Positions 31,786-45,500 of a DNA stretch of 64,000 nt are shown piece by piece (position 1 is the first letter of the stretch; each line of letters begins with the position of its first letter). The stretch spans positions 3,310,919 through 3,374,918 of the forward strand of contig CACVBU010000050.1 of NCBI GenBank assembly GCA_902728285.1, in the 5' to 3' direction. The DNA is from Clytia hemisphaerica. Lineage: Eukaryota > Cnidaria > Hydrozoa > Leptothecata > Clytiidae. The notes below the pieces were generated by a model, which worked only from the letters and a program-made list of their open reading frames with translations, was not told where the DNA came from and made no database searches. The position numbers and the translations under genes were made by a program.

Positions 31786-33939
31786 TGGTATACGTCAATG
31801 TGTTGTGTCAACTTGTCAGCATTTCTGTTGCAAAGGGATAAAAGGAGGTAAGACTAGCTTAGTTTCTATTCCTGATATAGGAGTTATAAGTCTAGATTGT
31901 CTATGTGGCGTTTTTTTGCAAACTATAAAAAACTGCTTAAGTGCTAACTTAAGTACTTGCGTGCACAATTGTGTAAAAAGTCCAAAATATACATTTCCTG
32001 TAAATTTTGTATTAACAACAAAGAAGCGAGGAGTTTAGGGCTTGCTTATAAAATAAGAAATAACCGGCACAAAGACAGAAATAATACCCTTAGTCTTCTC
32101 TCGCTCTCTCTCTCTCCAACTCCAACGCAACCAAACTGTAACTATTGGGAACACCCTTTCACTATATATATACTGCCTGCGTTTAAATGGTTAAAAAGCC
32201 ATTCCAGAAACACATTAAACTGTTAAAGAAACAGTAGAAACCATCAAACCACCATCAGAATTCTTGTTTGGAAGGATCATCCCACTAGAAAGATTTCAAG
32301 AAGTCAATTAAATCCAATCAATATGACACAGCATCAAAAAACAAGGAGAACTGAACAACACAAGTTTTTAAAAAAGCTAGCTAGCTATCCAACAAACAAA
32401 TATGGCTGTATGGTGCAATGTTAAGCAAACTGAGCAAATTTCACCATCAAAATAAAAAATAGTAAGAAGATATGCTTTATAAGCAATTCCTTAGCGAGAT
32501 TCCTTACCATTGACGTCAACAAGAAACCAAAACGATAAAATAGAAATATGCAAAATTGAAAGGAAACTGCAAAAGAGGCTCTTTCCCTTTCAGTCTTTTC
32601 CAGTGATTTGTTGTGAATTTTTATGCTGAGGGGGCGTTTTTTTTGCAAAGCGAGCGTCACTTGGAGGGCGTTATTTGATATTCCGTTTGGCGCCTTGGGG
32701 CGACCGCCCGCAAAAGTCGCATTCTTTCCATTATTCAAACCACCACCAAAATCTCTACCCAGGCAAAGAAAAAGTGAAGCCACTGTCTCCCATCCAGATT
32801 GTCTGGCACCCAGATGGTGAAATTTTCATCCGACACGCTAAAGCTCTGATGTCTGAAAACTGAAGGTCGGGAAAATTTTCAAACATCTGGAAGGTTTACT
32901 ACAATACATTACGGAAATTTGCGAGACCGCGTCAAGAATTTTTGCAGCGCGAGAGGTCTGGTAACCCATCCCTCCTCGTTTACGGGGATTGGCGGGTCCA
33001 ACCGAAATATTTTTAACTTTACAAACAAGGGCTGTTGAACCCGACTGGGAATGCAACACATAAAAGGCCGACTATCATTAAATTCCTCTCCCCGATGGGA
33101 AATTGGCCCTTTAGTAGACATAGAGCTTGAGCGCCAATCCGCCATTGAAATATCAGATAACTATCCAGGACGCGCCTAGAACACTATTGTAGCGGTTCCT
33201 TTGTTTTTGAGGACTGCAATTTTTTAAATCTAGGGATAGATTTTACTCAACCTCGTCCCCGTGTATTTACGTTACTGATCGACGCCAGAGAATTACCACC
33301 GTAATACCAGCCTTAATTATGCTTACTGATACAATCAGTGCCATAATATTTTGGCACTTTTGGCTAATTTACCATTTTTCGAAATTTGAAGTTCGAGCGA
33401 GAATGTCAATTTCAGGCCTTCAACTTGATTTCATCGATAATTTTGATCTGGGAGGGATTTATTGGTTTCTAGGCTATATTTCAAGCCCTAATCTGGACCA
33501 TTTTTGAACTTTTAGTCTTAAGTCTAGCGTTAAAGCTCAGAGTTAAAACTCTACCCTTCCAACCTACTTTAGAGCGCTTACAAATCGATTGTGGTTTCAA
33601 CACTTCCCGGTGGATTTCCCTTTTGTGCCAAGTATTTTATCCCCAATTGTAGCGCCAGATAACACCCTGACATTGTCTGTTTTTTGAACGCAAAAAGATC
33701 CTTTGCTACTTTCCATCATGGAAGGATAAGGTGCCTTCCTCATCATTTGTGTGTTGCGTGATATAGCCCATTCAAAATTAATTTATAGAATCACCGATTT
33801 AACGAATTTCTTCTTATCCTTGTCTTTCGCATAAAGAATAAAATATTTGAATACTTTGGCGGAGCATCAACATGTACCCGCTCATCAGTGAAATGGTTTC
33901 TGCATAAACTGAAAGGAATACCTCCCCTTATCAGAGTAC

Positions 33940-34189
33940 TACAGGGTGTCCCTAATTAAAGTATCGAGTTTGAACATGCGATTGTGTAGAAAAGTTTGTG
34001 TGTGTTATCGCTAAAATATAAGAACGTTCTCCATCACACAGGCTTATTACAAAAGGTAGTTACAACGTATAAATTAATCGTAATGACAAAGAAAAAAGAG
34101 GGAGAGCTTAAAACTTTGTGAACACGCACATAAAACTTTCTACTCATAGTTGTGTTTCGACTCGATACTTTAATTTGAGACACCCTGTA
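33940..34189. mobile_element. 250-bp MITE with TACAGGGTGTCCC ends
   Basis: TACAGGGTGTCCCTAATTAA at the left and its imperfect inverse, ending GACACCCTGTA, at the right, followed inwards by AAGTATCGAGT on both sides. TA at each end suggests a mariner-type origin. Confidence 0.65.
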
Positions 34190-35221
34190 CAATAAACCTC
34201 TAATTCAAAGGGTCGTAAACGCTTTGACAATTGCTTTGGGAGTCGGTAATATTATCCTATCAATTTTCTTTGTTTCAACTTATCAATTTCTGCCAGACAG
34301 TCTCAGTAAGCACCCGTGATTTCTGTTAATAAATATGTTTCACTTTTCTTTCAAGGTTCTGAAAACAGGCACCCTCTCTCACACACAATATGCTTTATTC
34401 ACGCACGGCATTCAAAAGTAAATTTTTGGTACAAGAACTTGGACCAGTTGCAATGGAAGATGATTTTGTTCTTTGATGAACAGACTCTCAATCAGATGTT
34501 ATATAGAATGTATTGTGCACACACCACTTTTTAGAGATGATTTGGAGGGCGTTTGATCTGATACCTTGCACAAACACTTGATCTGTGGGAACTACCGTTT
34601 TCAGTATTAGTCCTGGAGCTGGGGGAGGTCAACTATGACAGTCGTAGAGGCACGTGCAAACATATATCATCATGTAGCACTATGCCTGAAGTTTCCGAAT
34701 TTACTCGTATGCCGTCCGAAATTTTCTTGTAGATGTCTATTTTACGGACCGGAATGCAATATATAAATATATTCTTTGGTAAGTGCCAAGATATTGGTGA
34801 AATTGTTCTTTACGGAGGTTTCCTTTTCCAATTTCTTTTTCTCCTTTTACTATGACACCAAAATATCGTGACAAATTCTGCAAATTTGGTGCAAATTTAA
34901 TCAACGTCATTATCAGTTGATCAAATATCATCGAAATAAAATCATATCACAAATTTTAAACAATTATCACAAATATATGTACAAACAAAATAATAAAACA
35001 TTGCTTTTGAAATTGCAAACTCTATTTTCAGAATTGCACACGGCTCGTTGTGGAAAATTTCGTCCAACTATTTGAATATATTGCAAAATTTGAATTACAA
35101 GAAGACCAGGTCAGAGGAACTAAGGGGGTGAGTAAATACTCAATTTGGCTCTCTACCATAAGAGTACAAACCTCCTGACTGTCAATGTTAAGCCATTGCA
35201 CAACTTTAGATTCATGGACCT

Positions 35222-35228
35222 TATAAAA
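35222..35228 (+). promoter_or_regulatory. TATA box of the astacin gene
   Basis: TATAAAA lies 60 bp before the ATG at 35288. That leaves about 30 bp for a short 5' UTR if transcription starts at the usual distance. Confidence 0.55.
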
Positions 35229-35287
35229 GCTCACTAGATTTTGCTTCGGACCAAACATCTTCTACTTTCTGAAGTACAGCAAACAAA

Positions 35288-38200
35288 ATGGCCTCATCCA
35301 AAACATTCATCTTTTTGCTGGTTGGCTTGGTATGCAGCGTGGCAGCATGGAACTCCAATATGGAAAGTAAGAGATTTTCTGTGAATCATCATCATCATCA
35401 TAATCATTATGCCAATGGAAAAAGTTTGAAAACAATTTACACCACAGGTATCTCCAGTAGCGTGGTACCCCCTAGGTGGGCAACTCTCCCCCTCCCTCAA
35501 GCGGCAAATTTTTTGGCAGCGCCGAATGACAAGCCTCTAGTTACTTATTTGAGCACCCCTTTGCTCTTTCCACCTTAGAATTAGCAATTCTAAGCCAAAA
35601 AAAAGGAAAAAAATACTTATAATTTTCATTCACGCTTCCCTCCCTCCTTATTTTTACAAACATATCTTATTTTCAAAAAGAGCGCCGAAATCCCTACTTT
35701 TGAGAATTGCCTCCCCGTTTGCCCCAATTTTGGTCGACCCACCATGCTACTGCATATCTCCTACAATATCTTTGATCTGTAAACATGAGATAGGGAGGTA
35801 CACGAGATAGAATTTTAGTCTTAATAGAGAGATAAATGGTGCAGAACTGTTCAGTCTGACCGTCGGTCCGACATGGGTATTTATTTTTGTGTTTCAGAGG
35901 AAGACCTCTTTGAAGGTGATATTATCCTGAATGATTTTCAGAAGAAAGCTTTGAGATCACCACTTGGCTATGGCCTCACATCCAAGAAAGGTTTCAATAA
36001 ACATTGGCCCAAAGGAGTTCCAATTGCGTATGAAATGTCAGCTGAGTTTGCTAGAGGTGAGTCAAAAAACCTTTACCTGGGTTTCACCAATTATCCTTGA
36101 CCCTTCTTATCAATTTTCTGAGTATCAAGTTAATACTGTAAATATAACTCAGCTGTTACCAGTGTCTCTCTTGTTTTAATTGTTGTTTTTTTGTTTTATT
36201 TATTTGTCGATTACTTAAACCTAGTATTGGCTGCTGAGCAAAAATATCTCCTCTAAGAGAAAATTTCCAGAAAAGATTAAATAATAGTTATCGCACGGTA
36301 CCGATTACAATATGGGATATATTTTTCAAGTTCAGATTTTTCGTCATATATTCGAGGAAAATATAGAAAACACTACAATTATACTTTTTAGATGCTTCGA
36401 AGAAAGCAAAGATTGAGGCAGCATTCAGAGATTATGAACAAAAGACATGCTTGAGATTCGTACCGAGGACTAACCAACAACAATTCATGCATTTCAGAAG
36501 ACAAGGACAGGGGTAACACTTTTTCTGAACAGCTTTTGATAAACAAACTAAGAAATAGGTAGTCTTTGAAAAAGCAATAACAAACACTTATTACTCTACA
36601 TAGTCCTTTCACCCGAGTGGGGGCAGCTGAGCAAAATGACCGACAGGTTTGCGTGGACTCTAAGGGTACCTTTTCAAAGATGTTTAAAATGAACTGTAAG
36701 GGTTGGAAAAACTAGAGATGCACTGTAAGGGTAGAAATTTCAGAAAGTTCTTGAAAAACCTAGATATTTTGCCCATTTTTTGCACGAAATGAATTGAAAA
36801 TTTGAAAATCTGGGGGGACATGCACTGTAAAGGTATGATTTTCACCAATTTTTGCTGCACTGTAACGGTGCAATTTTAAAAGCCAATTTTTGGCCCGCAC
36901 ATACCGTCAGTCCGCAAACCCAGTGCCCCTCCCCCGCGTCCTTTCACCATATGTTGATGGATACTTGTCCAGGGGGCGGGGAGGCAGTCGGCCAAAACTC
37001 ACCAATGGGTATGTTTTTCAAGATAGCAGAAATTCACTGTAAGGGTGGACTTTTGATAGATGCACAGCAAACCTAGGAAAAATTGCAAATTTTTGCCTGA
37101 AAATTCTGATTTTTTTGCTGTAAAAGAGTAAAAATGTCACACTGTAGGGTGCGATTCTAAAAGCCATTTTTCGCCGCACATAACGTAGGTTGGTAAACCT
37201 GTGACTGTTTTTGACTTTGAGTTAGGTATTGGTGTACCAGCAATTGGTAAAACAAAAACAATTTGACAAACGACTAATAAATGAACATTGTCTTTTCAGT
37301 TGTTACACATCAGTGGGTATGCAGTATCGTGGCAATTTCATCAATCTAGGAGTCGGTTGTTTCACACACGGCGTTTTGATTCACGAAATCATGCATGGTC
37401 TTGGGGTTTGGCACGAGCAAAGCAGAGGTGATCGAGACCAACATATCAAGATTAATTACCATAACATGAAATGCTGTAAGTTTTAAACTACTCAAACTAG
37501 AGTCTACTGGTGACGCCCAAAACTGTCATTCGTATAATTCAGTACACCCCTGTGTCACATACCCGCTGGGTATTTCAATAGAAAGTTTCATCCTCATTGA
37601 GAAAAAATCTTTCACCAGGGTGTCCCGCTTAATTTTTGTTAATTTGAACCTCTTTATAACTCGAATTTCTCCTAAAATCGAACAAATTGCTGGTCCCTTC
37701 AGTTAACAATGCCTTATAAACCTTACTCTATATCTCGAAATTTATTTAACTCGAACAGATATCCGTTCTACGTGCATGTTCGAGTTATGGAGATTCTATT
37801 GTACTTTGACTGACTAGAGTGTAGTGCTGATTGTCATAACTGGCACTCGGGCTATATACTACGTGGTCAGAATGAGAGTCAAAACCACTTCTTTTTTCAT
37901 TCATGTTTCACGAGATAAAGGACAGAATTTTTCAGAAGAATGAAAACCATTTGTTTTCCTGGGCTAAACAATTGGTTATCTTTCAAAATACCGAAATCAC
38001 TAGCGTCAGCAGTTTTTAATGAACATTTTTCCCATGAGGCCAAACAGTTTGGTTCTTCAATATATTTTGCTGTATTTGGTGACATGCTAAAAGAAATGTA
38101 GTGTTAGAAATAGTTGGTAATATCTTGCTACAACCAACAAAAATATTCAAATAAAATATACACTTCTATAAGGAAATAATCTGAGAATATCGTCTCAATA

Positions 38201-39126
38201 TTTCAGGTAAAAGTCAATTTACAGAGCGAGGCTACACCATCGACAGCCTTGGGTTTCCATACGATTTGAAAAGCGTGATGCATTATGGGCCCTGGGCTTT
38301 CTCGAACGGAAATGGTCCAACCATTGAACCCCTGAATAAAATGGAAAGAATTTATAACAACGGACAATTTTCAGATATTGATATTCAACAATTAAATGCA
38401 ATGTACTGCGGTGGACCACGTAAGTAATTTCTTTTGATATGAAAGCCAAACTCATTACAATCACGTCAAAACAAACAATAATCCTATACCGGATTTTTGA
38501 TTTAGGGGGCCGGTAATAACCGAATATACCTTTTAAGTCACTTTGAAGCTGAAAGAGTTATGAACACTTTCCATTCTGTTATGAAAAAGTTTAAACCATT
38601 GAAATTGACCTTGGTCTAGAGCTCTAGACGTATCACTGTCTTAGTACACTTCTTACAAAGGATAAAGAACATGAGTGGCCATATCAAGGTATCTTTCTCC
38701 CTCCTAGATGGATCAGGCACCACAACGACCAAAGCACCAGTCACTTCTGCGCCACGTGGCAAGCTCTTTAAACAAGTCAGCAGCAACAAATGTCTTGGTC
38801 ATGATCACAACGATAACCTCATCTTCACCAGTCGTTGTCAAACACGCTTTGAAGCAATGGAAGGAAAATTATTCCAGTCTAATGCACCAGGAGCTAAATG
38901 CGCCGAAGCTTTGAGCAACAACAGTGAATCTGGGATTCGTTTCAGAGCTAATTGCGATCAAGGCTTCAGAAAAGTTCAAAAAGGCAGATATTTTGTCCTT
39001 CAACACAAACAAACTGGCAAATGTATTCATCCTAACCGAGGATCATCCAACCCTTCTGATGGAACCAAAGCTGTTATTTACCATGATTGCAATTCTGGCT
39101 CACGTATTCAGTTCAGAGAAGAATAG
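35288..39126 (+). CDS. Secreted astacin (M12A) metalloprotease with ricin-type lectin tail
   Basis: Six exons: 35288-35447, 35898-36056, 36392-36512, 37300-37475, 38207-38419, 38708-39126. All phases match, giving 415 residues. A signal peptide (MASSKTFIFLLVGLVCSVAA) is followed by a propeptide with a His-rich run, then the catalytic domain. This has the zinc motif HEIMHGLGVWHEQSRGDRD (the HExxHxxGxxH signature) and the Met-turn SVMHYG. A Thr-rich linker (GTTTTKAP) leads to a C-terminal region of about 115 residues with the look of a ricin-B/R-type lectin (KCLGHD, GKCIHP, CNSGSRIQF). The protease would act outside the cell on matrix or food protein. The lectin half may tether it to glycans; that part is inference. 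The propeptide FEGDI motif is present and should supply the inhibitory Asp. Confidence 0.92.
37640..37800. mobile_element. pogo/Tigger-like MITE in astacin intron 4
   Basis: CTTTATAACTCGAATTTCTC, GGTCCCTTCAGTTAACAATG and TTCGAGTTATGGAGATTC match the copies at 2640, 19588 and 25106. Confidence 0.5.
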
Positions 39127-39504
39127 TTTGACCACTACAGTAATAACCGATGTATTAAATTATAGAGACATTTTTAAGTGAAAGATAGATTACTACCACC
39201 ATAAAGTTAAGGGTTTTGTTTTTTTATGCGGTTTATAGCAATACTCTTTTAGAGGTCAGCCCCCTTTTTTCAACGACGAAGATAAAAACATCTTGAGATA
39301 TTTACACTAAATTCGGTTTCTGGGTGAACAAGGTCAATCTTTTGTGGTAATGACCAAATAGTTTTAAATCAATTATTTAGAAAGCTGATCAAAAATCAAC
39401 AGAACTGCGCCTTTTAACGTACAATTTTTGTAAATTCTTAGTATCTCAATATTTAGATAAATTAAGTAATTATGTGTGAAGCAAACAAATAAGTAAACTC
39501 TGGA

Positions 39505-39510
39505 AATAAA
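39505..39510 (+). promoter_or_regulatory. Candidate polyadenylation signal of the astacin gene
   Basis: AATAAA occurs 379 bp after the astacin stop and only about 50 bp before the convergent end of the LolA-like gene. The two genes are tail to tail. Confidence 0.4.
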
Positions 39511-39561
39511 AAGTGCGAATAATTATATGCAGTAAGGTGGCATGTTAAGAAAATCATGTGT

Positions 39562-42500
39562 TCATTCGATTGGTATGTTTTCCATCTCAACATCACCATT
39601 CGCTTTTCTTTCTGTGTCGTCATCTTGGTGTTCTGGCGGTGCCTCGGTCTCTATTTCTGGCTTTGCAGGTGACGTCACTTGAGGTGAAGGGTCCTCGTTG
39701 GTTAGCCTCGGTATTACAATACCTTCATCATTGTTATTCACATAATGAGCCCTGGGTAACCCTTCATTATCTAAGTTACCTCTTTTACGAAGCATTTCTC
39801 TCAAGTGATGTCCGTTCTTAGCTAACCTCCAATTCAACAGGACAACTGCAACGATGAATCCAACCATAAGGGCGAAGAAGACGAAAAAAATGAGGATCCC
39901 AATTTCTTCTTTCTTCACTGAAGTAACAGGCTCCTCGAAATCACACCTGGCTTGTTCAAAGTCGATGAAATCTTTGGCGAAGTACCCTTCATGTGTCTCC
40001 CCATCGTCAGACACTAAAGAAAAAGAAAAAGTTTTTCAAATCATTGAATTTGAAATTAAACTAAAGAATCATAAAGATATTATTTTCTGATTCATGACTC
40101 TCTTTAATTCGACGTTCTATAATTCAATACCCTCCTTTATTCGATGATATCGAAAGTCAACATTAACGAGAAACTCTCATAAACGACGTTCTACCAATTG
40201 ATGAAAATCCAATGTTTGTTTATGTTTATGTTTCTTTTCTTTAAAGTTGATGTAATAGTCTGGGAGCAGAATTCAATATGTCGAGTTATAGACGACTTTG
40301 CTTAACCCAGAAGGTGAATGGGGTTGTTATACAAGTAGTGAGATAGTGACAGAGCTGGCACATTTTTAACACCTCCAGCAATGCCAAAAGTGAGTGACAC
40401 TACAGAAAGTGAGTGACACTACAGAAAGTGAGTGACACTACAGAAAGTGAGTGACACTACAGAAATTGAGTACACGACAGGACGTGATTGACACCTTACA
40501 GAAAGTGAGTGTCACCACAGAATAAGTTTCCAGTGGTAAATAATTTTCTAGTTATCTATAAAAGCATTAAAGTCATTTTCCCTTTCGGAAACACCCGAAA
40601 ACACCGGAATTTTACCAATGAGTGTTACTAAAATTGAAACACATGGGTCAAATTCAACACCTCCAGCACTACCTAAAGAATAAGTTCCAAGTGGTAAATG
40701 ATTTTCTGGTTATCTATTAAAGCACTGAGCTTCTTAGTCTAATTATTCATAAATCATAAAAACTGAGTACATTGTTGACAATAACACCATCACCATGTGA
40801 AAGATTTTATATATAGGTAATTTTATCAGTAACAGGAAACATATGCGAGATAGCAACAATTCTTATTAAAGAAAATAACCAAGCTTATTTCTAATTGTAA
40901 AAGATGAATTTGGAAACGTTCGTTTTTTGAAAGTCTTCAAGGCATTTGATTGAAAATTCTTTAAGCGTTTATTAAGCTTGTACATTTTTTGAGGTAAGCA
41001 ACACTGCTGCACATGTAAAAATCGAGTCAGGTATAAACAAGTCGAGGTTGATGAATTAAGCAAATCAAAGTGAAATTCTCAAATTGGAAGAACAAAAGAA
41101 CATTAAATTTTGATGTTGAAAACTACTTTAATAAAGACAAGGAGGAATTTTTTATCATAATTCAACGACCCAACATTTGAAGTCCAAAGAAAATTCGTGA
41201 AGGAGGCTCAGAGGAGTACCCAGAGTCAATTAAATTACCACTATTGTCTAGCCACTGGAAACAGGTGTTCATAGAAGATGGTTTTTCGAACTTCACGAAA
41301 GTTGTTAATGAACGGGAATCAAACGATATATTTGCAATAGTACGCTGGATGGATGGAGAAATTGAGTATATAAAGTTGGAACTCTTAGCCGATGATCGAT
41401 GGATTAAAAATCTAAGATTACAAAAATTTTAGATTGTTGAATAGGGAATGAATGAAATAGTTTATTTGAGAAGAAAAACAACAACAATGGTAGCAAAATT
41501 CAACGTGGATACACCAAATAAAAGATGTGTAAACGAATGTATTTAAGTTATTACTATAATCCAAAAACCCTATGTAACACTACTTTGAGCTAAAATCGTA
41601 GAGGCAATAAAAAGAACTAAGAAAACAAAAATATTTATTGCTTGATGGTAATATATTTCTAGCTTATAAAAACAATGTTATCATTTACAAGGATCAAATC
41701 TCATTCTTTCATTGCATCATTTGGAATTTGTCGATTAATTAGAAAGCGACGTTTTTCAACAGCAAAATCTAATGCTTCTTCAAAATCCATATCTTCCTCA
41801 TCTCTAACCCTTTGTAAAGTTTCCATCACAGATTTATGTGTTTTATCCTTTTCATTGCTCGAAGAAAAAGGATTTTATATTTATAAATCTCATGAATTGA
41901 TAAGTCAGTCTCTTGACATTCGTTCAACATGCTCTCCCAAATATTAAATGTTTCTTTAACACCTTGAGATTCTTCACTATCACTGGACATGGGCTCGCTG
42001 TCTGTAAAGTCTTCATCAGACTCTTCATCTTCTTCTTCAGATTCTTCAGGGTGAGCCTTTGCAACATGTCGATTATAATTGCTTTTATTGGAAAAAGTCT
42101 TTTCGCAAATGTCGCATTCATACATCGTGTTTCTCCCGCCGGTTTTAAACTTATTTGAAGAAGTAGCATCCTTACTTACGAATTTATATGCAAAACACAA
42201 GAGTAATCCGATATCGGGTTTCTCTTTAGGAGCCTGGTTTCTCTCTAAGATCTTTGTTTCTTCCAGATTACCTCCTAGTCTTTATTGGTCCACGTTCGTT
42301 TCTTGGTCCGGGACTAGCTTGAGAAATCTAGTCTTACTTGATCCTCTTTTGGGACTCCAGTAGTTCTTTACCTAGTCCTTGTTAGTCCCTTTTTGAGACC
42401 AACCAATTATTATTGGTGGCTGCAAAAAGTAATCCCTTTTTGTGTCGACATAGTCCCTTTTAGACTTCTATTAGGACTACCCGACTACCTTCCTGTTTCG

Positions 42501-45500
42501 GACTACTTAGTTTTGATAAACCTTTTTCGGAATTAGCTAAATCCTGTTTTGGATACCCAATTTAAGCTTCATGAGTATCTAATCCTCTTTTGTATCTACA
42601 TAGTCCTAGCTTAATTATCCTTAGGATTAACGGGACTACCTAATCCTTCTTTAGAACTAACCAATCCTTATTGGGATTGCCAAATCCCTCTTTGGGATCA
42701 ACTAATCCTCATTTGAGATTACCTGATCCCTCTTTAGGATCAACTAATCCTCATTTAGGATTACCTAATCCCTCTTTGGGATCAGCTAATCCTCATTTAG
42801 CATTCCCTAATCCTTCTCTGGGATCAACTAATCCTCATTAGGGATTACCTAATCCCTCTTTGGGATTACCTAGTCCCTCTTTGGGACCAACTAATCCTCG
42901 TTTAGGGACTAGCTTGAGAAATCTAGTCTTACATGATCCTCTTTTGGGACTATGTAGTTCTTCACCTAGTCCTTGTTAGTCCCTTTTTTGAGACCAACCA
43001 ATCGGAACTGCGTGATTCTAGTTAATCCCTCTTTTAGGATTACTTAATCACTAGTTGGATCCTTTCTTCCAATTCATATCAAAGACTCATGGTATGTTGT
43101 TGTTGTTGTTTCCTTTTTCTTTTCTTTTCTTTTTTTTTTTTTACGCGTTTTTTGTTTGGTGTGGGATTTTATTATTTTGTTAGTTACACTCAGTAAAAGT
43201 CGTAACGACTGCTAAGAAATTAAACTATGATTTAAACAATGGATGTAAAGCTAAAGCATCCTTTTAGTATACTCGTTAGCTGTTTAAGAGGTGCAGAGAA
43301 ATCTGTTTTTGCTCAAAATCTTATCAAATACAAAGATGATGTTTTCGATAAAGAGTTTGATAGAATAGTATGGTTGATCACCAAGCATCAGGAAGATGCT
43401 TATCAATTACTTGAAACGTTAAAGTTGATCGGATTTATATTTATCCCTAAATTTGACCTTCACTGCACTTCTGACGGGGCCCGGGGCGTAAGCCCCGCCT
43501 TTGGCGGGACTTACGAGTGTAACTAACAAAATAATAAAATCCCACACCAAACAAAAAACGCGTAAAAAAAAAAAAAGAAAAGAAAAGAAAAAGGAAACAA
43601 CAACAACAACATACCATGAGTCTTTGATATGAATTGGAAGAAAGGATCCAACTAGTGATTAAGTAATCCTAAAAGAGGGATTAACTAGAATCACGCAGTT
43701 CCGATTGGTTGGTCTCAAAAAAGGGACTAACAAGGACTAGGTGAAGAACTACATAGTCCCAAAAGAGGATCATGTAAGACTAGATTTCTCAAGCTAGTCC
43801 CCAAACGAGGATTAGTTGGTCCCAAAGAGGGACTAGGTAATCCCAAAGAGGGATTAGGTAATCCCTAATGAGGATTAGTTGATCCCAGAGAAGGATTAGG
43901 GAATCCTAAATGAGGATTAGTTGATCCCAAAGAGGGATTAGGTAATCCTAAATGAGGATTAGTTGATCCTAAAGAGGGATCAGGTAATCTCAAATGAGGA
44001 TTAGTTGATCCCAAAGAGGGATTAGGCAATCCCAATAAGGATTGGTTAGTTCCAAAGAAGGATTAGGTAGTCCCGTTAATCCTAAGGATAATTAAGCTAG
44101 GACTATGTAGATACAAAAGAGGATTAGATACTCATGAAGCTTAAATTGGGTATCCAAAACAGGATTTAGCTAATTCCGAAAAAGGTTTATCAAAACTAAG
44201 TAGTCCGAAACAGGAAGGTAGTCGGGTAGTCCTAATAGAAGTCTAAAAGGGACTATGTCGACACAAAAAGGGATTACTTTTTGCAGCCACCAATAATAAT
44301 TGGTTGGTCTCAAAAAGGGACTAACAAGGACTAGGTAAAGAACTACTGGAGTCCCAAAAGAGGATCAAGTAAGACTAGATTTCTCAAGCTAGTCCCGGAC
44401 CAAGAAACGAACGTGGACCAATAAAGACTAGGAGGTAATCTGGAAGAAACAAAGATCTTAGAGAGAAACCAGGCTCCTAAAGAGAAACCCGATATCGGAT
44501 TACTCTTGTGTTTTGCATATAAATTCGTAAGTAAGGATGCTACTTCTTCAAATAAGTTTAAAACCGGCGGGAGAAACACGATGTATGAATGCGACATTTG
44601 CGAAAAGACTTTTTCCAATAAAAGCAATTATAATCGACATGTTGCAAAGGCTCACCCTGAAGAATCTGAAGAAGAAGATGAAGAGTCTGATGAAGACTTT
44701 ACAGACAGCGAGCCCATGTCCAGTGATAGTGAAGAATCTCAAGGTGTTAAAGAAACATTTAATATTTGGGAGAGCATGTTGAACGAATGTCAAGAGACTG
44801 ACTTATCAATTCATGAGATTTATAAATATAAAATCCTTTTTCTTCGAGCAATGAAAAAGGATAAAACACATAAATCTGTGATGGAAACTTTACAAAGGGT
44901 TAGAGATGAGGAAGATATGGATTTTGAAGAAGCATTAGATTTTGCTGTTGAAAAACGTCGCTTTCTAATTAATCGACAAATTCCAAATGATGCAATGAAA
45001 GAATGAGATTTGATCCTTGTAAATGATAACATTGTTTTTATAAGCTAGAAATATATTACCATCAAGCAATAAATATTTTTGTTTTCTTAGTTCTTTTTAT
45101 TGCCTCTACGATTTTAGCTCAAAGTAGTGTTACATAGGGTTTTTGGATTATAGTAATAACTTAAATACATTCGTTTACACATCTTTTATTTGGTGTATCC
45201 ACGTTGAATTTTGCTACCATTGTTGTTGTTTTTCTTCTCAAATAAACTATTTCATTCATTCCCTATTCAACAATCTAAAATTTTTGTAATCTTAGATTTT
45301 TAATCCATCGATCATCGGCTAAGAGTTCCAACTTTATATACTCAATTTCTCCATCCATCCAGCGTACTATTGCAAATATATCGTTTGATTCCCGTTCATT
45401 AACAACTTTCGTGAAGTTCGAAAAACCATCTTCTATGAACACCTGTTTCCAGTGGCTAGACAATAGTGGTAATTTAATTGACTCTGGGTACTCCTCTGAG

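Larger units (their letters stand above)
28872..35287. other. Gene-poor region between MVP and astacin
   Basis: The 5' flank of MVP and the 5' flank of the astacin gene bound this 6.4-kb stretch. I found no exon. It holds one dispersed repeat, one foldback element, two MITEs and a short CT microsatellite (about 32098-32117). 32630-33150 is richer in GC than its surroundings but shows no supported gene. Confidence 0.5.

Noticed and set aside
31805-32226. Cys-rich 77- and 89-codon frames
   Set aside because: They overlap a CT microsatellite, have no signal peptide or splice support, and look fortuitous.
32623-33145. Overlapping open frames in a GC-richer patch
   Set aside because: Frames lie on both strands, none with a recognisable motif or supported splice sites.
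40866-41063. 65-codon frame in the Polinton arm, MLNSSTSTCL
   Set aside because: It is longer and altered at the end in the other arm (45644-45901) and has low-complexity basic content. Not supported as a gene.
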